A DNA stretch of 64,000 nt from Actibacterium sp. 188UL27-1. GTDB taxonomy: Bacteria; Pseudomonadota; Alphaproteobacteria; Rhodobacterales; Rhodobacteraceae. How positions within the stretch are numbered: position 1 is the first letter of the stretch; each line of letters begins with the position of its first letter. The position numbers and the translations under genes were made by a program. Below, piece by piece: positions 9,381 through 18,661 of the stretch. Below the pieces are notes generated by a model. That model was given only the letters and a program-made list of their open reading frames with translations, did not search any database and had not been told where the DNA came from. Where the stretch lies: positions 1-64,000 of the forward strand of contig NZ_JAFEUL010000018.1 of the NCBI RefSeq assembly GCF_016901225.1. Reading direction: 5' to 3'.

Positions 9381-10055
9381 TCACGCCGCAACCAATTGCC
9401 CGGTATCCAGGCGCACCTGCCGGTCCATCCGAGCCGCCAGATCCAAGTTGTGGGTCGCAATCACAGCCGCCATGCCGGTGCCACGTACCAGATCCATCAG
9501 GACAGAAAAGACGGTATCGGATGTTCCCGGATCCAGGTTGCCCGTAGGCTCGTCGGCAAGCAGCAATTTCGGTTGGTTTGCCAGGGCCCGGCAAAAGGCC
9601 ACCCGCTGCTGCTCCCCACCAGACAAGGCAGCGGGACGATGATCGGCGCGGTCAGCCAAGCCGACGGCACCAAGCAACTCGACCGCACGCGCTTCGGCAG
9701 CAGATGGCGCAACGCCGCTCGCCAATTGCGGCAGAACAATATTCTCGGTCGCGGAAAATTCCGGCAGCAAATGGTGAAACTGATAGACGAACCCGACATC
9801 GGCCCGGCGGGCAGCCGTTCGACGGGGATCGCCAGCCTCGCTCATCTCAGCGCCCGCCAACAGAACCGTCCCCTGATCAGCTACATCGAGCAGGCCCGCA
9901 ATATGGAGCAGTGTCGATTTGCCAGCGCCGGACGGGGCAACCAGCCCCACGACCTCTCCCGCGGCCACGTCCAAATCGACCCCGTTCAAGACGGGCACCG
10001 CCCCGTCACGGTAGGCCTTCACGATACCGCGCAACCGCAGGACCGGATCACTCAT
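9381..10055 (-). CDS. lolD: Lipoprotein-releasing ABC transporter ATPase LolD
   Basis: A 224-residue ATPase of the MacB/LolD class that powers release of outer-membrane lipoproteins from the inner membrane to LolA. Walker A is APSGAGKST near residue 38, followed by the Q-loop segment VYQFHHLLPEFSATENI, whose FHHLLPEF motif is characteristic of LolD. The signature is LSGGEQQR and Walker B is LLLADEPTGNLD. The start overlaps the end of the permease gene by eight bases, so the two are translated together. A separate lolC and lolE are not present; this organism uses the single fused-type permease common in this group. Confidence 0.95.
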   Translation of the reverse strand: MSDPVLRLRGIVKAYRDGAVPVLNGVDLDVAAGEVVGLVAPSGAGKSTLLHIAGLLDVADQGTVLLAGAEMSEAGDPRRTAARRADVGFVYQFHHLLPEFSATENIVLPQLASGVAPSAAEARAVELLGAVGLADRADHRPAALSGGEQQRVAFCRALANQPKLLLADEPTGNLDPGTSDTVFSVLMDLVRGTGMAAVIATHNLDLAARMDRQVRLDTGQLVAA

Positions 10056-11340
10056 AGCGCAAAGCCTCGACCGGGTTCATGCGCGCCGCACGCCGCGCCG
10101 GAAAGATCGTCACGATAAAGGAGAGACCGAGTGAAAGCCCAATGGCGGATAACACGTCCCCCCATTGCAGGTCAGCCGGCAACCGGTAGATCCCCCGGGT
10201 GGAGGCATCCCAGACCGCCCCGCCCTCCCCATTCACCAACGCAAAGATCGGATCAAAATAAAGCGCGAAAAGGCACCCCAGGACCACCCCGAACACCGTC
10301 CCTAAAAGCCCGATCAGCGATCCGCATAGAAAGAACACCCTCAAGACAGAACCTTCGGTCAGACCCATCGTCCGCAGGATCCCGATATCGCGGCCCTTGT
10401 TCTTGACCAGCATAACGAGGCCCGACACGATGTTGAGCGATGCGATCAACACGAGGATCGACAGCAACACGAACATGACCGTATCCTCAACCTCCAACGC
10501 CCGCAGGAACGCACCCGACGCATCGCGCCAAGTCCAAAGCAGCGTACGCTCCCCCCCGGCCTGCATCAACGGAATGGCCAGATCATCGACCCGGTCCGGG
10601 TCTGCCACCATAACCTCCAACTCATCGGCAAAACCTTCACGGTTGAAATAACTCTGGGCCTCGGCAAACGGCAGGTAGATGCGGGTCTTGTCGATGTCGT
10701 AGCGCCCCGCCTGGAAGATATAAACAACCTCATAGGCCTTTACCCGCGGGCTACGCCCACCCAGCGGGTTGCGCGGACCATCCGGTGAGACGAGCTTGAT
10801 CCGATCTCCAACCTGGGCCCCCAGCGTCGTGGCGACCCCCCATCCCAGGGCCACACCATCGCCCAGCCGCTTGATATCGCCTGAGCTTTGCTCAGGCGCG
10901 TTGATCCGCGGGACGGTCTGCAGATCCTCAAGGGTGATCCCGTAGACCTCCACACCCGAATTGCGCCCCCCATGGCTGGCCAGAACCTGACCCCGGATCA
11001 GCGGCGCGGCACGCACCACGCCGGGCACATCGCGGATCCGGTCAGCCATCTCAGCGAAGTCGATGATGGCCCGGCTGGGACGGCCCACATCATCGGCCTC
11101 GACGGTCTGGTAGATGGTGACATGGGCATTGGCGCCCAGGATCGTGTCAACGAACTCCGCCCGGAAACCCGCCCGAACCGCCAAGGTGATGATCAACGCG
11201 GCCACGGCAAGAGTGATGCCGATGAGGGAGATCCAGGTCATGACGCTGACCCCGCCTTCGGCGCGGCGCGCCCGCATGTAGCGCCAGGCGATCATCCATT
11301 CGAACCGCGAAAATGGCGGTGGGCCGGCAGCATTGGCCAT
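10048..11340 (-). CDS. lolC: Lipoprotein-releasing ABC permease LolC/LolE
   Basis: A 430-residue inner-membrane permease with the FtsX/MacB topology: one N-terminal helix after the FEWMIAWRYMRARR start, a large periplasmic domain, and three C-terminal helices ending at FPARRAARMNPVEALRYE. The GILRTMGLTEGSVLRVFFLCG segment is the conserved cytoplasmic coupling region. The ATG at 11340 was chosen because AGGA is correctly spaced and the family N-terminus starts there; a longer frame to 11451 adds proline- and arginine-rich sequence without homology. It is immediately upstream of lolD and overlaps it. One permease gene suggests a homodimeric Lol complex, as in LolF-type systems. Confidence 0.93.
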   Translation of the reverse strand: MANAAGPPPFSRFEWMIAWRYMRARRAEGGVSVMTWISLIGITLAVAALIITLAVRAGFRAEFVDTILGANAHVTIYQTVEADDVGRPSRAIIDFAEMADRIRDVPGVVRAAPLIRGQVLASHGGRNSGVEVYGITLEDLQTVPRINAPEQSSGDIKRLGDGVALGWGVATTLGAQVGDRIKLVSPDGPRNPLGGRSPRVKAYEVVYIFQAGRYDIDKTRIYLPFAEAQSYFNREGFADELEVMVADPDRVDDLAIPLMQAGGERTLLWTWRDASGAFLRALEVEDTVMFVLLSILVLIASLNIVSGLVMLVKNKGRDIGILRTMGLTEGSVLRVFFLCGSLIGLLGTVFGVVLGCLFALYFDPIFALVNGEGGAVWDASTRGIYRLPADLQWGDVLSAIGLSLGLSFIVTIFPARRAARMNPVEALRYE

Positions 11341-11702
11341 GGGCGGGGTCCTGTTTTGTGTTCTACCTCTGCTCGCGCGCAACCTGCTGTGTCGAGGGGT
11401 CCGGGTCAAGGAGAACGGCCAGAAAACCAGGTATATCGGCGGCGGCAGCACATGCTGACCCGGCCAGCGGTTCTCCCGCCCGGACCGCGGTCGCGCGATG
11501 CGCGCGGCGCGGTCCCGTTGGGCCGGGCGCCGCCTGCGGCGGCGATCGGCGCACTGTACTCACCTCCCCGCTGATCTGAAAAGGGCGCGGTGCCATCAAG
11601 CGCGCGCAGGTGCACCCTCTCAACGCGCAAGAGGTTGCGTGCGCGCCACCTCCAACATTTTTGACCGGCTTTGCCGGGACAAAATGGCGGGAGCGTCCCG
11701 GT
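11341..11702. other. Intergenic region between proS and lolC, with hairpin after proS
   Basis: No gene is supported in these 362 bases. CCGGGAC (11674-11680) and GTCCCGG (11695-11701) form a seven-pair inverted repeat directly beyond the proS stop, so a transcription-end structure is likely, although no T-run follows. The remainder is GC-rich, palindrome-rich sequence that presumably holds the lolCD promoter. Confidence 0.45.
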
Positions 11703-13040
11703 TCAGTGCGGCGCGTAGATTTGTTCCAGACGCGCAACAGCGACATCCGGCGTCAGTTCCTCACTTTCACCGGTACGGCGCGACGTCAGCTCGACAACGC
11801 CGTTCTTCAGCCCCCGCGGACCCACAGTTATCCGCCAAGGCAACCCGATCAGATCCATCGTGGCAAACTTGCCTCCCGCCCGCTCTTCACGGTCGTCATA
11901 AAGCGGCTCAAGCCCCTTGACGAGCAACGCCGCGTAAAGATCCTCGCAGGCCTTGTCGGCCGCGGCGTCCCCTTGCTTGAGGTTCACGATCCCGCAATGG
12001 AACGGCGTCACGCCTTCCGGCCAGATGATGCCTTTCTCATCATGGCTTGCCTCGATAATGGCCCCCAACAGGCGCGACACGCCGATCCCATGGCTGCCCA
12101 TATGGACCGGCACACGCTCACCCGCATCATTGACGACGACAGCGCCCATAGGCTCGGAATATTTGGTGCCAAAATAAAAGATCTGGCCGACCTCAATCCC
12201 CCTGCCACGGCTGCGGCGCTCCTCCGGGATCTCCAGGAACAAGTCATCATCGTGGGTCTCGTCCGTGCGGGCATAGGGGCCGGTGAATTCATCCATCACT
12301 GCCTTGCAAGCGACATGGTCATCATAATCCACCTGCCGGTCACCAAGGTGCAGGTCCAAGACCGCGCTGTCGTAAAACACATCCGACTCGCCGGTTTCGG
12401 CCAGGATCAGGAATTCATGAGTGTAATCACCCCCGATCGGGCCACCATCGGCACGCATCGGGATCGCCTTGAGCCCCATCCGCTCATAGGTCCGCAGATA
12501 ACTGACCAGATGCCGGTTGTAGGCATGGAGCGCGTCTTCCTTGGTCAGATCAAAATTATAGCCGTCTTTCATCAGAAATTCGCGCCCGCGCATCACCCCG
12601 AACCGGGGACGGATCTCATCGCGGAACTTCCACTGGATATGATAAAGCGTCAGCGGCAGGCTTTTGTAGCTTGAGATATAGCCGCGGAACATATCCGTGA
12701 TCATCTCCTCATTGGTGGGACCATAGAGCATGTCGCGGTCATGGCGGTCCCGGACCCGCAGCATCTCGGGCCCATAGGCATTGTACCGCCCGCTTTCCTG
12801 CCACAGGTCGGCCGGTTGGATCGTGGGCATGAGCACCGGCAAGTGACCCGCCCGCTGCTGCTCCTCATGGACGATCTGCTCGATCCGTCTGAGTACTTTC
12901 AGCCCCAAAGGCAGCCAGGAATAAATCCCCGCCGCCTGCTGCCGGATCATTCCAGCGCGCAACATGTAGCGGTGGCTGGCGATCTGCGCATCGGCAGGCG
13001 TTTCCTTCATCACGGGCAGGAAATAACGGGTCAGACGCAT
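11703..13040 (-). CDS. proS: Prolyl-tRNA synthetase, short alphaproteobacterial form
   Basis: A 445-residue class II aminoacyl-tRNA synthetase that charges tRNA-Pro in the cytoplasm. Class II motifs are visible: [20 protein letters not shown] near residue 50, [12 protein letters not shown] and [19 protein letters not shown] in the catalytic core, and a C-terminal anticodon-binding domain with [21 protein letters not shown]. The large editing insertion of E. coli-type ProS is missing, which is the normal short form of alphaproteobacteria. The start at 13040 has GAGGAT upstream; an upstream extension to 13106 is not family-like. It is the last gene before the lol operon and ends at a hairpin. 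Confidence 0.96.
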   Translation of the reverse strand: MRLTRYFLPVMKETPADAQIASHRYMLRAGMIRQQAAGIYSWLPLGLKVLRRIEQIVHEEQQRAGHLPVLMPTIQPADLWQESGRYNAYGPEMLRVRDRHDRDMLYGPTNEEMITDMFRGYISSYKSLPLTLYHIQWKFRDEIRPRFGVMRGREFLMKDGYNFDLTKEDALHAYNRHLVSYLRTYERMGLKAIPMRADGGPIGGDYTHEFLILAETGESDVFYDSAVLDLHLGDRQVDYDDHVACKAVMDEFTGPYARTDETHDDDLFLEIPEERRSRGRGIEVGQIFYFGTKYSEPMGAVVVNDAGERVPVHMGSHGIGVSRLLGAIIEASHDEKGIIWPEGVTPFHCGIVNLKQGDAAADKACEDLYAALLVKGLEPLYDDREERAGGKFATMDLIGLPWRITVGPRGLKNGVVELTSRRTGESEELTPDVAVARLEQIYAPH

Positions 13041-13253
13041 CACGGATCCTCGATCACGACCAAAATCCCCGTTTGGGTATGTCAAACGCCATCCTGTCAC
13101 AAGCATCTCAGCGCACGGGATAAAGACCTGCGCCGAGGCAACTCACAACATCGTCAGCAGAATAAGGCTTTTCCCGCGACGGGATTTGTCCATTTAATCG
13201 TTATACGTGTAGCGAACAATCGCGATCCAGACCAGTTTTCAGGGGAAGCCAGC

Positions 13254-13769
13254 ATGAGATCGATTTTGACCGCCACTGCCATTTGCCTGTCCGCCGTGAC
13301 AACCCAGGCTGCTGATATCGTCGAGCAGGCCCAGCAGGATGACAGGCTGTCCACGCTCGTGGGCGCGGTCGAGGCGGCCGGATTGGTCGATACGCTGCGG
13401 GGCAAGGGACCGTTCACAATCTACGCGCCCCAAAACACCGCCTTTGATGCGCTGCCCCCCGAAATGGTGTCAGACTTGTTGCGGCCCGAGAACAAGGATC
13501 AGCTGACCGATCTTTTGCTTTACCATGTTGATGACCGAAAGCTGACATCTAACATGTTCCCGATGCGTCCGACCCACTTCAAACCGGTTCTCACGAGCGA
13601 GCGGCTGTGCATTACCGCGTCCGAGGCGGGTGTCTCGATCGCGGACAGCACACCTGAAACAGCCAATGTCGTCGTGGCGGACATCAAGGCGGATAATGGG
13701 GTGATCCATGTGATCGACAAAGTACTGATCCCCGGCAAGCGCCCCATTTGCCACAAGAAAAAGCGGTAA
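13254..13769 (+). CDS. Secreted fasciclin (FAS1) domain protein, copy 1
   Basis: A 171-residue protein with a signal peptide (about 19 residues, MRSILTATAICLSAVTTQA) and one FAS1 domain. The H1 and H2 boxes are recognisable as GPFTIYAPQNTAFDALP and NGVIHVIDKVLIP. FAS1 domains mediate adhesion or ligand binding outside the cell; here the protein is probably periplasmic or released. A cysteine pair (RLCIT and PICHKKK) could form a disulfide. The ATG at 13254 follows AGGGGA; the longer frame upstream has no family match. It is a tandem paralogue of the next gene, sharing ENKxQLT, YHVDDRxLT, RLCIT and KADNGVIHVIDKVLIPGKRP. Confidence 0.9.
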   Translation: MRSILTATAICLSAVTTQAADIVEQAQQDDRLSTLVGAVEAAGLVDTLRGKGPFTIYAPQNTAFDALPPEMVSDLLRPENKDQLTDLLLYHVDDRKLTSNMFPMRPTHFKPVLTSERLCITASEAGVSIADSTPETANVVVADIKADNGVIHVIDKVLIPGKRPICHKKKR

Positions 13770-13924
13770 TACCCCAACCAAAACAACATCTTGGGACGAT
13801 CACGGCACATCACGGAGCCGTGACATCCTGATACATCTCCATCCAGCGCACGGGACCGGGCGTAACCCCTGCCATGTCGCACAAGCGACCTGACCGTCCA
13901 ACAGGACACTTACTGGGGAAGATC

Positions 13925-14428
13925 ATGAAAAAGACATTACTCGCCGCCGCCTTGAGCCTTTCGGCCGCAACCGCCCAAGCCGCCAACATCGTTGAGATCG
14001 CCGCAGCCGACGAGCGTTTTTCGACCCTCGTGGCCGCCGTCCAGGCTGCCGGTTTGGCCGATACGCTACAAGGCCCCGGCCCCTTCACCGTCTTCGCGCC
14101 GATCAATGATGCCTTCGATGACCTGCCCGCCGGCACCGTGTCCAGCCTGCTGAAGCCCGAGAACAAAGGCCAGCTCACCAATGTTTTGCTGTACCATGTC
14201 GATGATCGCAACCTGACCGCAGACCGGATCCCCGCCGGCTCGAACTACTTCAAGCCGGTGCTGACCCAGGCCCGCCTGTGTATTACTAAAAACCGCAATG
14301 GCGTGTCGATTGCCGATAGCACAGCCCAAAGCGCCAATGTCGTCGTCGCCAACATCAAGGCCGATAACGGCGTGATCCACGTGATCGACAAGGTGCTGAT
14401 CCCGGGCAAGCGCCCCGATTGCCACTGA
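13925..14428 (+). CDS. Secreted fasciclin (FAS1) domain protein, copy 2
   Basis: A 167-residue paralogue of the preceding gene, with signal peptide MKKTLLAAALSLSAATAQA and one FAS1 domain (GPFTVFAPINDAFDDLP; NGVIHVIDKVLIPGKRP). It keeps the same cysteine pair (RLCIT, PDCH). The ATG at 13925 has GGGGA upstream. The two copies are separated by 155 bases that include their own leader, so they may be transcribed separately. Long identical blocks mark a fairly recent tandem duplication. A stem-loop follows the stop. An extracellular adhesive role is inferred from the family. Confidence 0.9.
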   Translation: MKKTLLAAALSLSAATAQAANIVEIAAADERFSTLVAAVQAAGLADTLQGPGPFTVFAPINDAFDDLPAGTVSSLLKPENKGQLTNVLLYHVDDRNLTADRIPAGSNYFKPVLTQARLCITKNRNGVSIADSTAQSANVVVANIKADNGVIHVIDKVLIPGKRPDCH

Positions 14429-14453
14429 TCCGGACCGCTTGAAATCCGGGCAA

Positions 14454-14475
14454 GCCCCCTTTGTTACAAGGGGGC
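14454..14475 (+). terminator. Hairpin after the fasciclin genes
   Basis: GCCCCCTT (14454-14461) and AAGGGGGC (14468-14475) form a perfect eight-pair stem with a six-base loop, 26 bases after the fasciclin stop. There is no T-run, so it is a probable but not classical intrinsic terminator. Confidence 0.5.
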
Positions 14476-14557
14476 CTGTCCCTATTGGGCCCTTTGACCT
14501 TGCAACCGGCCCAACCATGGGCAATCTCTGCATCAGGGCTTAGGTGAAGGATGCGAC

Positions 14558-15634
14558 ATGGCACTCCCCATTCAGGAGCAGGCGAAATACTGGGGCATCG
14601 CAGCCGTGGCATTTCTGGCCGGGCTGTGGCTGCTCGGCGATGTGATACTGCCTTTTATCCTGGGCGGCGCAATTGCCTACATCCTGGATCCCGTAGCCGA
14701 CTGGATGGAGCGAAAGGGGGCCAGTCGCGTTCTCGCTGTCTCTCTCATCACATTTGTGGCGGTCGTGGTTTTTGCGGTTGTGATCCTGCTCGTCATTCCG
14801 CTGCTGATCGAACAGGCCACCAATCTGGTGCAGAACCTGCCCGGAATTTTCAACAGCATGCTCAGTTTCATGACCGAACGCTTCCCCAGCCTGCTGGAAG
14901 ACGGCTCTGCCATGCAGGAATCCCTCAGCAATTTGGGGGAGACGATCCAATCCCGCGGGCTTGACCTGCTCAACACCGTCGTCGGCAGTCTGACGGGCCT
15001 GGTCAACGTGATTGTATTGGTGTTTTTCGTCCCTGTCGTGGCGTTTTATCTGCTGTTGGATTGGGACCGGATGGTTGCCAATATCGACAATCTGTTACCC
15101 CGCGACCATGCACCGGTGATCCGGACATTGGCCTCCCGCATCGATAACACGCTGGCGTCGTTCATCCGCGGCCAGGGCACGGTCTGCTTGATCCTGGGGA
15201 CGTTCTACGCCGTCGCGTTGATGGTTGTGGGGCTGCAATTCGGGTTGGTCGTAGGCTTCATCGCGGGCCTGATCTCTTTCATTCCGTTTGTCGGCGCGAT
15301 TTTTGGCGGCATCCTCGCCATCGGGCTGGCGGTCTTTCAGTTCTGGGGTGAATGGATCTGGATCGGCGCTGTTGGTGCCATCTTCATGGTCGGGCAGATG
15401 GTCGAGGGCAACATCCTGACCCCCAAACTGGTTGGCAATTCGGTCGGCCTGCATCCGGTCTGGCTTATCTTTGCCCTATCCGCATTCGGGGCGCTGTTCG
15501 GGTTTGTGGGTCTACTGGTGGCTGTGCCGGTCACGGCATCGCTGGGTGTCATTGCCCGGTTCGGGATTGATCACTACAAATCCTCTCGCCTGTACAAGGG
15601 CCTGTCCCACGACCAACCGGTCGACAGCGAATAG
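14558..15634 (+). CDS. AI-2E family (PerM/YdiK-type) membrane transporter
   Basis: A 358-residue inner-membrane protein with about eight helices. The N-terminal pair (VAFLAGLWLLGDVILPFI and YILDPVADWMERKG) and the C-terminal MVGQMVEGNILTPKLVGNSVGLHP segment are diagnostic for the AI-2E/PerM family. Members export or exchange small molecules or ions; some transport autoinducer-2, others act as Na/H antiporters, so the substrate is not assigned. It lies two bases upstream of the Hda-like gene and both are probably co-transcribed, a pairing commonly seen in alphaproteobacteria. Confidence 0.9.
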   Translation: MALPIQEQAKYWGIAAVAFLAGLWLLGDVILPFILGGAIAYILDPVADWMERKGASRVLAVSLITFVAVVVFAVVILLVIPLLIEQATNLVQNLPGIFNSMLSFMTERFPSLLEDGSAMQESLSNLGETIQSRGLDLLNTVVGSLTGLVNVIVLVFFVPVVAFYLLLDWDRMVANIDNLLPRDHAPVIRTLASRIDNTLASFIRGQGTVCLILGTFYAVALMVVGLQFGLVVGFIAGLISFIPFVGAIFGGILAIGLAVFQFWGEWIWIGAVGAIFMVGQMVEGNILTPKLVGNSVGLHPVWLIFALSAFGALFGFVGLLVAVPVTASLGVIARFGIDHYKSSRLYKGLSHDQPVDSE

Positions 15635-15636
15635 CC

Positions 15637-16308
15637 ATGCCCGAACAACTGGTGTTCAACCTGACCACGCGCCCTGCGCGGGATCGGGACGCATTCTTTA
15701 TCTCACCCGCCAATGCCCTGGCTGTGACCGCACTTGACGGATGGCGCGACTGGCCGTTGGGCAAATTGATCCTGATCGGGCCGCCGGGCAGCGGAAAGAC
15801 CCATCTTGCCCATGTCTGGGCCGCCGAAACGGGTGCGCAGATCCTGCAAGCGGGCACCTTGGGAGACGCGCCCCCCATGGGTACAGCGCTGGTGGTGGAG
15901 GATATGCACCTGATCGCAAGCGACAGGGCCGCTGAAGAGGCGGCGTTTCACCTTCACAACCTGACCCTGGCCCATGGCCATCCGCTGTTGATCACAGGTG
16001 ATGGTGACCCGTCGACCTGGCCCATGGGCCTGCCTGATCTGGCCTCCCGCCTCGTTGGAACACCCACTGCCAAGTTGGAGCCACCAGATGATGCGCTGCT
16101 GTCAGCCTTGCTGCTCAAGCTCTTTTCCGACCGGCAATTGGCCCCGCCCCCGGCCTTAATCCCCTGGCTGGTCACGCGGATCGAACGCTCGTTCGAGGCG
16201 GCGCGCGATATCGTGGCACGGCTTGATGCCGCGACGTTGTCTACGGGGCGCCCGTTGGGCATGCGGCTCGCCGCCGATCTGCTGAGCAATTCGCCCGAAC
16301 TGCCCTAA
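15637..16308 (+). CDS. hdaA: DnaA-related regulatory ATPase (Hda/HdaA type)
   Basis: A 223-residue protein with only the AAA+ part of DnaA and no DNA-binding domain IV. Walker A is GPPGSGKTH near residue 49 and the Walker B region reads LVVEDMHLI. The N-terminal EQLVFNL resembles the QLxLxL clamp-binding motif by which Hda contacts the beta sliding clamp. Hda with the clamp stimulates ATP hydrolysis on DnaA and prevents re-initiation of replication. The arginine-finger box is represented by DLASRLVG. It follows the AI-2E gene with two bases between and lies before ppk1. The call is firm by size and context. Confidence 0.85.
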   Translation: MPEQLVFNLTTRPARDRDAFFISPANALAVTALDGWRDWPLGKLILIGPPGSGKTHLAHVWAAETGAQILQAGTLGDAPPMGTALVVEDMHLIASDRAAEEAAFHLHNLTLAHGHPLLITGDGDPSTWPMGLPDLASRLVGTPTAKLEPPDDALLSALLLKLFSDRQLAPPPALIPWLVTRIERSFEAARDIVARLDAATLSTGRPLGMRLAADLLSNSPELP

Positions 16309-16352
16309 GACCGCGGCACCAAGGTGGACATCCCATGGCAGCTTCCCACACT

Positions 16353-16370
16353 ATGTCATTGAACTGTCAC
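16353..16370 (+). promoter_or_regulatory. PHO-box-like PhoB site upstream of ppk1
   Basis: ATGTCAT (16353-16359), four bases, then CTGTCAC (16364-16370) match the two direct seven-base repeats of the PhoB consensus (CTGTCAT-N4-CTGTCAY) with one mismatch. It lies 23 bases before the ppk1 ATG, so it would place PhoB at the promoter. Phosphate-starvation control of polyphosphate synthesis is known in other bacteria; its operation here is inferred. Confidence 0.7.
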
Positions 16371-16392
16371 AACAAATGACCATATCCTATCC

Positions 16393-18561
16393 ATGACACA
16401 TGCCGATTTTCTCAAAGCCCCGTTTCCCGAACCCATCGAATTAACCAATACCGACCTGTCTGGTCCTGCCCGTTTCTTCAACCGGGAACTCAGTTGGTTG
16501 GCGTTTAACTGGCGGGTGCTGGACGAGGCCAAGAATCCCCGGGTGCCGTTGTTAGAGCGGGTGCGCTTCATCTCGATCTCGGCATCGAACCTCGACGAAT
16601 TCTACACCGTGCGCGTGGCGGGCCTGCGCGAATTGGCCCGCGCGGGCAACACATCAGCGGGTGTTGATGGCCTGACCCCAGCCGAACAACTGGTGCTGAT
16701 CGATGCCGATGCGCGTCGGCTTCTTCATGCCCAGCAGACCGTCTGGAATGATGTCCTGGCCGAACTGGCCAATGAAAAGATACAACTTGTTAGTCAAAAG
16801 GATCTGGAAGCGTCCGAGCGCGCCTATCTGGCGGATTACTTTTTATCCCATGTGTTTCCCATCGTCTCCCCGCTTGCCATCGATCCGGCCCATCCGTTCC
16901 CTTTTATCGCCAATGGCGGTTTCTGCCTTGCACTTCAGTTGGAGAACAAGGCGACCAAGGCGAACCTGCAGGCGCTCGTCCCCGTACCTGGTCAGATCGC
17001 GCGGTTCGTATTGTTGCCCGAACGGGAAGGCGGCCACCGGTTCCTGCCAATGGAACAGCTGCTTTTGCTCAACCTCGACCTGATCTTCCCGGGCTACAAA
17101 GCCCTCGGCAATTGCACGTTCCGGGTCCTGCGTGACAGCGACCTCGAGGTCGAGGAAGAGGCCGAAGATCTGGTGCGCGAATTCGAAACCGCCCTGAAAC
17201 GCCGCCGCCGGGGCGAGGTGGTGCGCATGAAGGTCTCGACCGATGCGCCGACCAGCTTGCGCGCGGTCATTCAGGACGAGTTAAACGTGACCGAGGAAGA
17301 GATCGTCGAGGTCAACGGCCTGGTCGGCCTGGGCGACCTGAAAGAATTGGTGATCGACGCGCGCGCCGATCTGCAATGGCCCAGCTTCACCCCCCGCGTG
17401 CCGGAACGGGTACAGGACCATGACGGCGACATGTTTGCCGCGATCCATCAAAAGGACATGCTGCTGCACCACCCGTATGAGACCTTTGATATGGTGGTTC
17501 GCTTCCTTGATCAGGCGGCCCGCGACCCAAATGTCGTGGCGATCAAGCAGACCCTCTACCGCACGTCCAAGAACAGCCCCATCGTGGCGGCTTTGTGCGA
17601 AGCGGCCGAGGATGGCAAATCGGTGACCGCGCTGGTCGAGTTGAAAGCACGCTTTGACGAGGCCGCTAACATTCGCCAGTCCCGCAGGCTGGAACGGTCA
17701 GGCGCCCACGTGGTTTACGGCTTTATGACCCTGAAAACCCACGCAAAGATCAGCGTCGTTGTCCGGCGCGAAGGCGACCAACTGGTGACATATACCCATT
17801 ACGGCACGGGCAATTACCATCCGATCACCGCGCGCATTTATACCGATCTGAGCTTTTTCACCTGTGATGCCGCTTTGGGGCGCGATGCGACCAAGGTCTT
17901 TAACTACTTGTCGGGCTATGCCGAACCGGCCAAGCTGGAAAACCTGGCCATCTCCCCGAAAGGCATGAAACCCCGCCTGATCGAGCGGATTGCGGAAGAG
18001 GCCGAATTTGCCAAGAAAGGCAAACCGGCAGAGATCTGGGCCAAGATGAATTCCCTGATTGAACCAGATGTGATTAACGCGCTTTACGAGGCATCGCAGG
18101 CCGGGGTGAAGATCAACCTGATCATCCGCGGTATCTGCGGGGTGCGACCAGGCGTCAAAGGATTGAGCGAGAATATCCGGGTCAAATCCATCGTGGGCCG
18201 ATTCCTGGAACATTCGCGCATTGTCTGTTTCGGGGCGGGTTCGGGCCTGCCCTCCCGTCGCGCGCGCGTCTATATATCATCCGCCGACTGGATGGGTCGC
18301 AACCTCAACCGGCGGGTGGAAACCCTGGTGGAGATAACCAACGATACGGTCAAGGCCCAGATCGTGAGCCAGGTGATGGCGGCCAATCTGGCCGATACCG
18401 CGCAAACCTGGATCCTGTCGGGCGACGGCCAAAGCGTGCGCCCGGATGCCAGCGGCGCCGGGTTCAACTGTCACCGGTTTTTCATGGAGAACCCGTCGCT
18501 GTCGGGGCGGGGATCTGCGGGTGCCGGCGATGTCCCGGCCCTGACCCATTCCCAGGATTGA
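16393..18561 (+). CDS. ppk1: Polyphosphate kinase 1
   Basis: A 722-residue PPK1 that reversibly polymerises the gamma phosphate of ATP into inorganic polyphosphate. All four regions are present: the N-terminal RFFNRELSWLAFNWRVL segment, the head domain, and two catalytic C-terminal domains. The autophosphorylated histidine lies in LKTHAKISVVV at about residue 449 and the second conserved histidine in LEHSRIVCFG at about residue 605. YTHYGTGNYHP is also characteristic. A PHO-box-like sequence lies immediately upstream. The exopolyphosphatase gene follows 100 bases later, so synthesis and degradation are encoded together. Confidence 0.97.
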   Translation: MTHADFLKAPFPEPIELTNTDLSGPARFFNRELSWLAFNWRVLDEAKNPRVPLLERVRFISISASNLDEFYTVRVAGLRELARAGNTSAGVDGLTPAEQLVLIDADARRLLHAQQTVWNDVLAELANEKIQLVSQKDLEASERAYLADYFLSHVFPIVSPLAIDPAHPFPFIANGGFCLALQLENKATKANLQALVPVPGQIARFVLLPEREGGHRFLPMEQLLLLNLDLIFPGYKALGNCTFRVLRDSDLEVEEEAEDLVREFETALKRRRRGEVVRMKVSTDAPTSLRAVIQDELNVTEEEIVEVNGLVGLGDLKELVIDARADLQWPSFTPRVPERVQDHDGDMFAAIHQKDMLLHHPYETFDMVVRFLDQAARDPNVVAIKQTLYRTSKNSPIVAALCEAAEDGKSVTALVELKARFDEAANIRQSRRLERSGAHVVYGFMTLKTHAKISVVVRREGDQLVTYTHYGTGNYHPITARIYTDLSFFTCDAALGRDATKVFNYLSGYAEPAKLENLAISPKGMKPRLIERIAEEAEFAKKGKPAEIWAKMNSLIEPDVINALYEASQAGVKINLIIRGICGVRPGVKGLSENIRVKSIVGRFLEHSRIVCFGAGSGLPSRRARVYISSADWMGRNLNRRVETLVEITNDTVKAQIVSQVMAANLADTAQTWILSGDGQSVRPDASGAGFNCHRFFMENPSLSGRGSAGAGDVPALTHSQD

Positions 18562-18661
18562 CCCTGCGTCTGAAATTGGCCCGGTGGTTCGGTGAGCATT
18601 GACGGATGGGTCACGCTACATGCAGTGTGCACGACAAGGGCGACACCAAGGGACAGAGGCC

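Noticed and set aside
11610-12674. A 354-residue plus-strand open frame over proS
   Set aside because: It is a shadow of the minus-strand prolyl-tRNA synthetase, which has all class II motifs.
12741-13253. N-terminal extension of the first fasciclin frame
   Set aside because: The extension runs antisense over proS. The signal peptide and ribosome site place the start at 13254.
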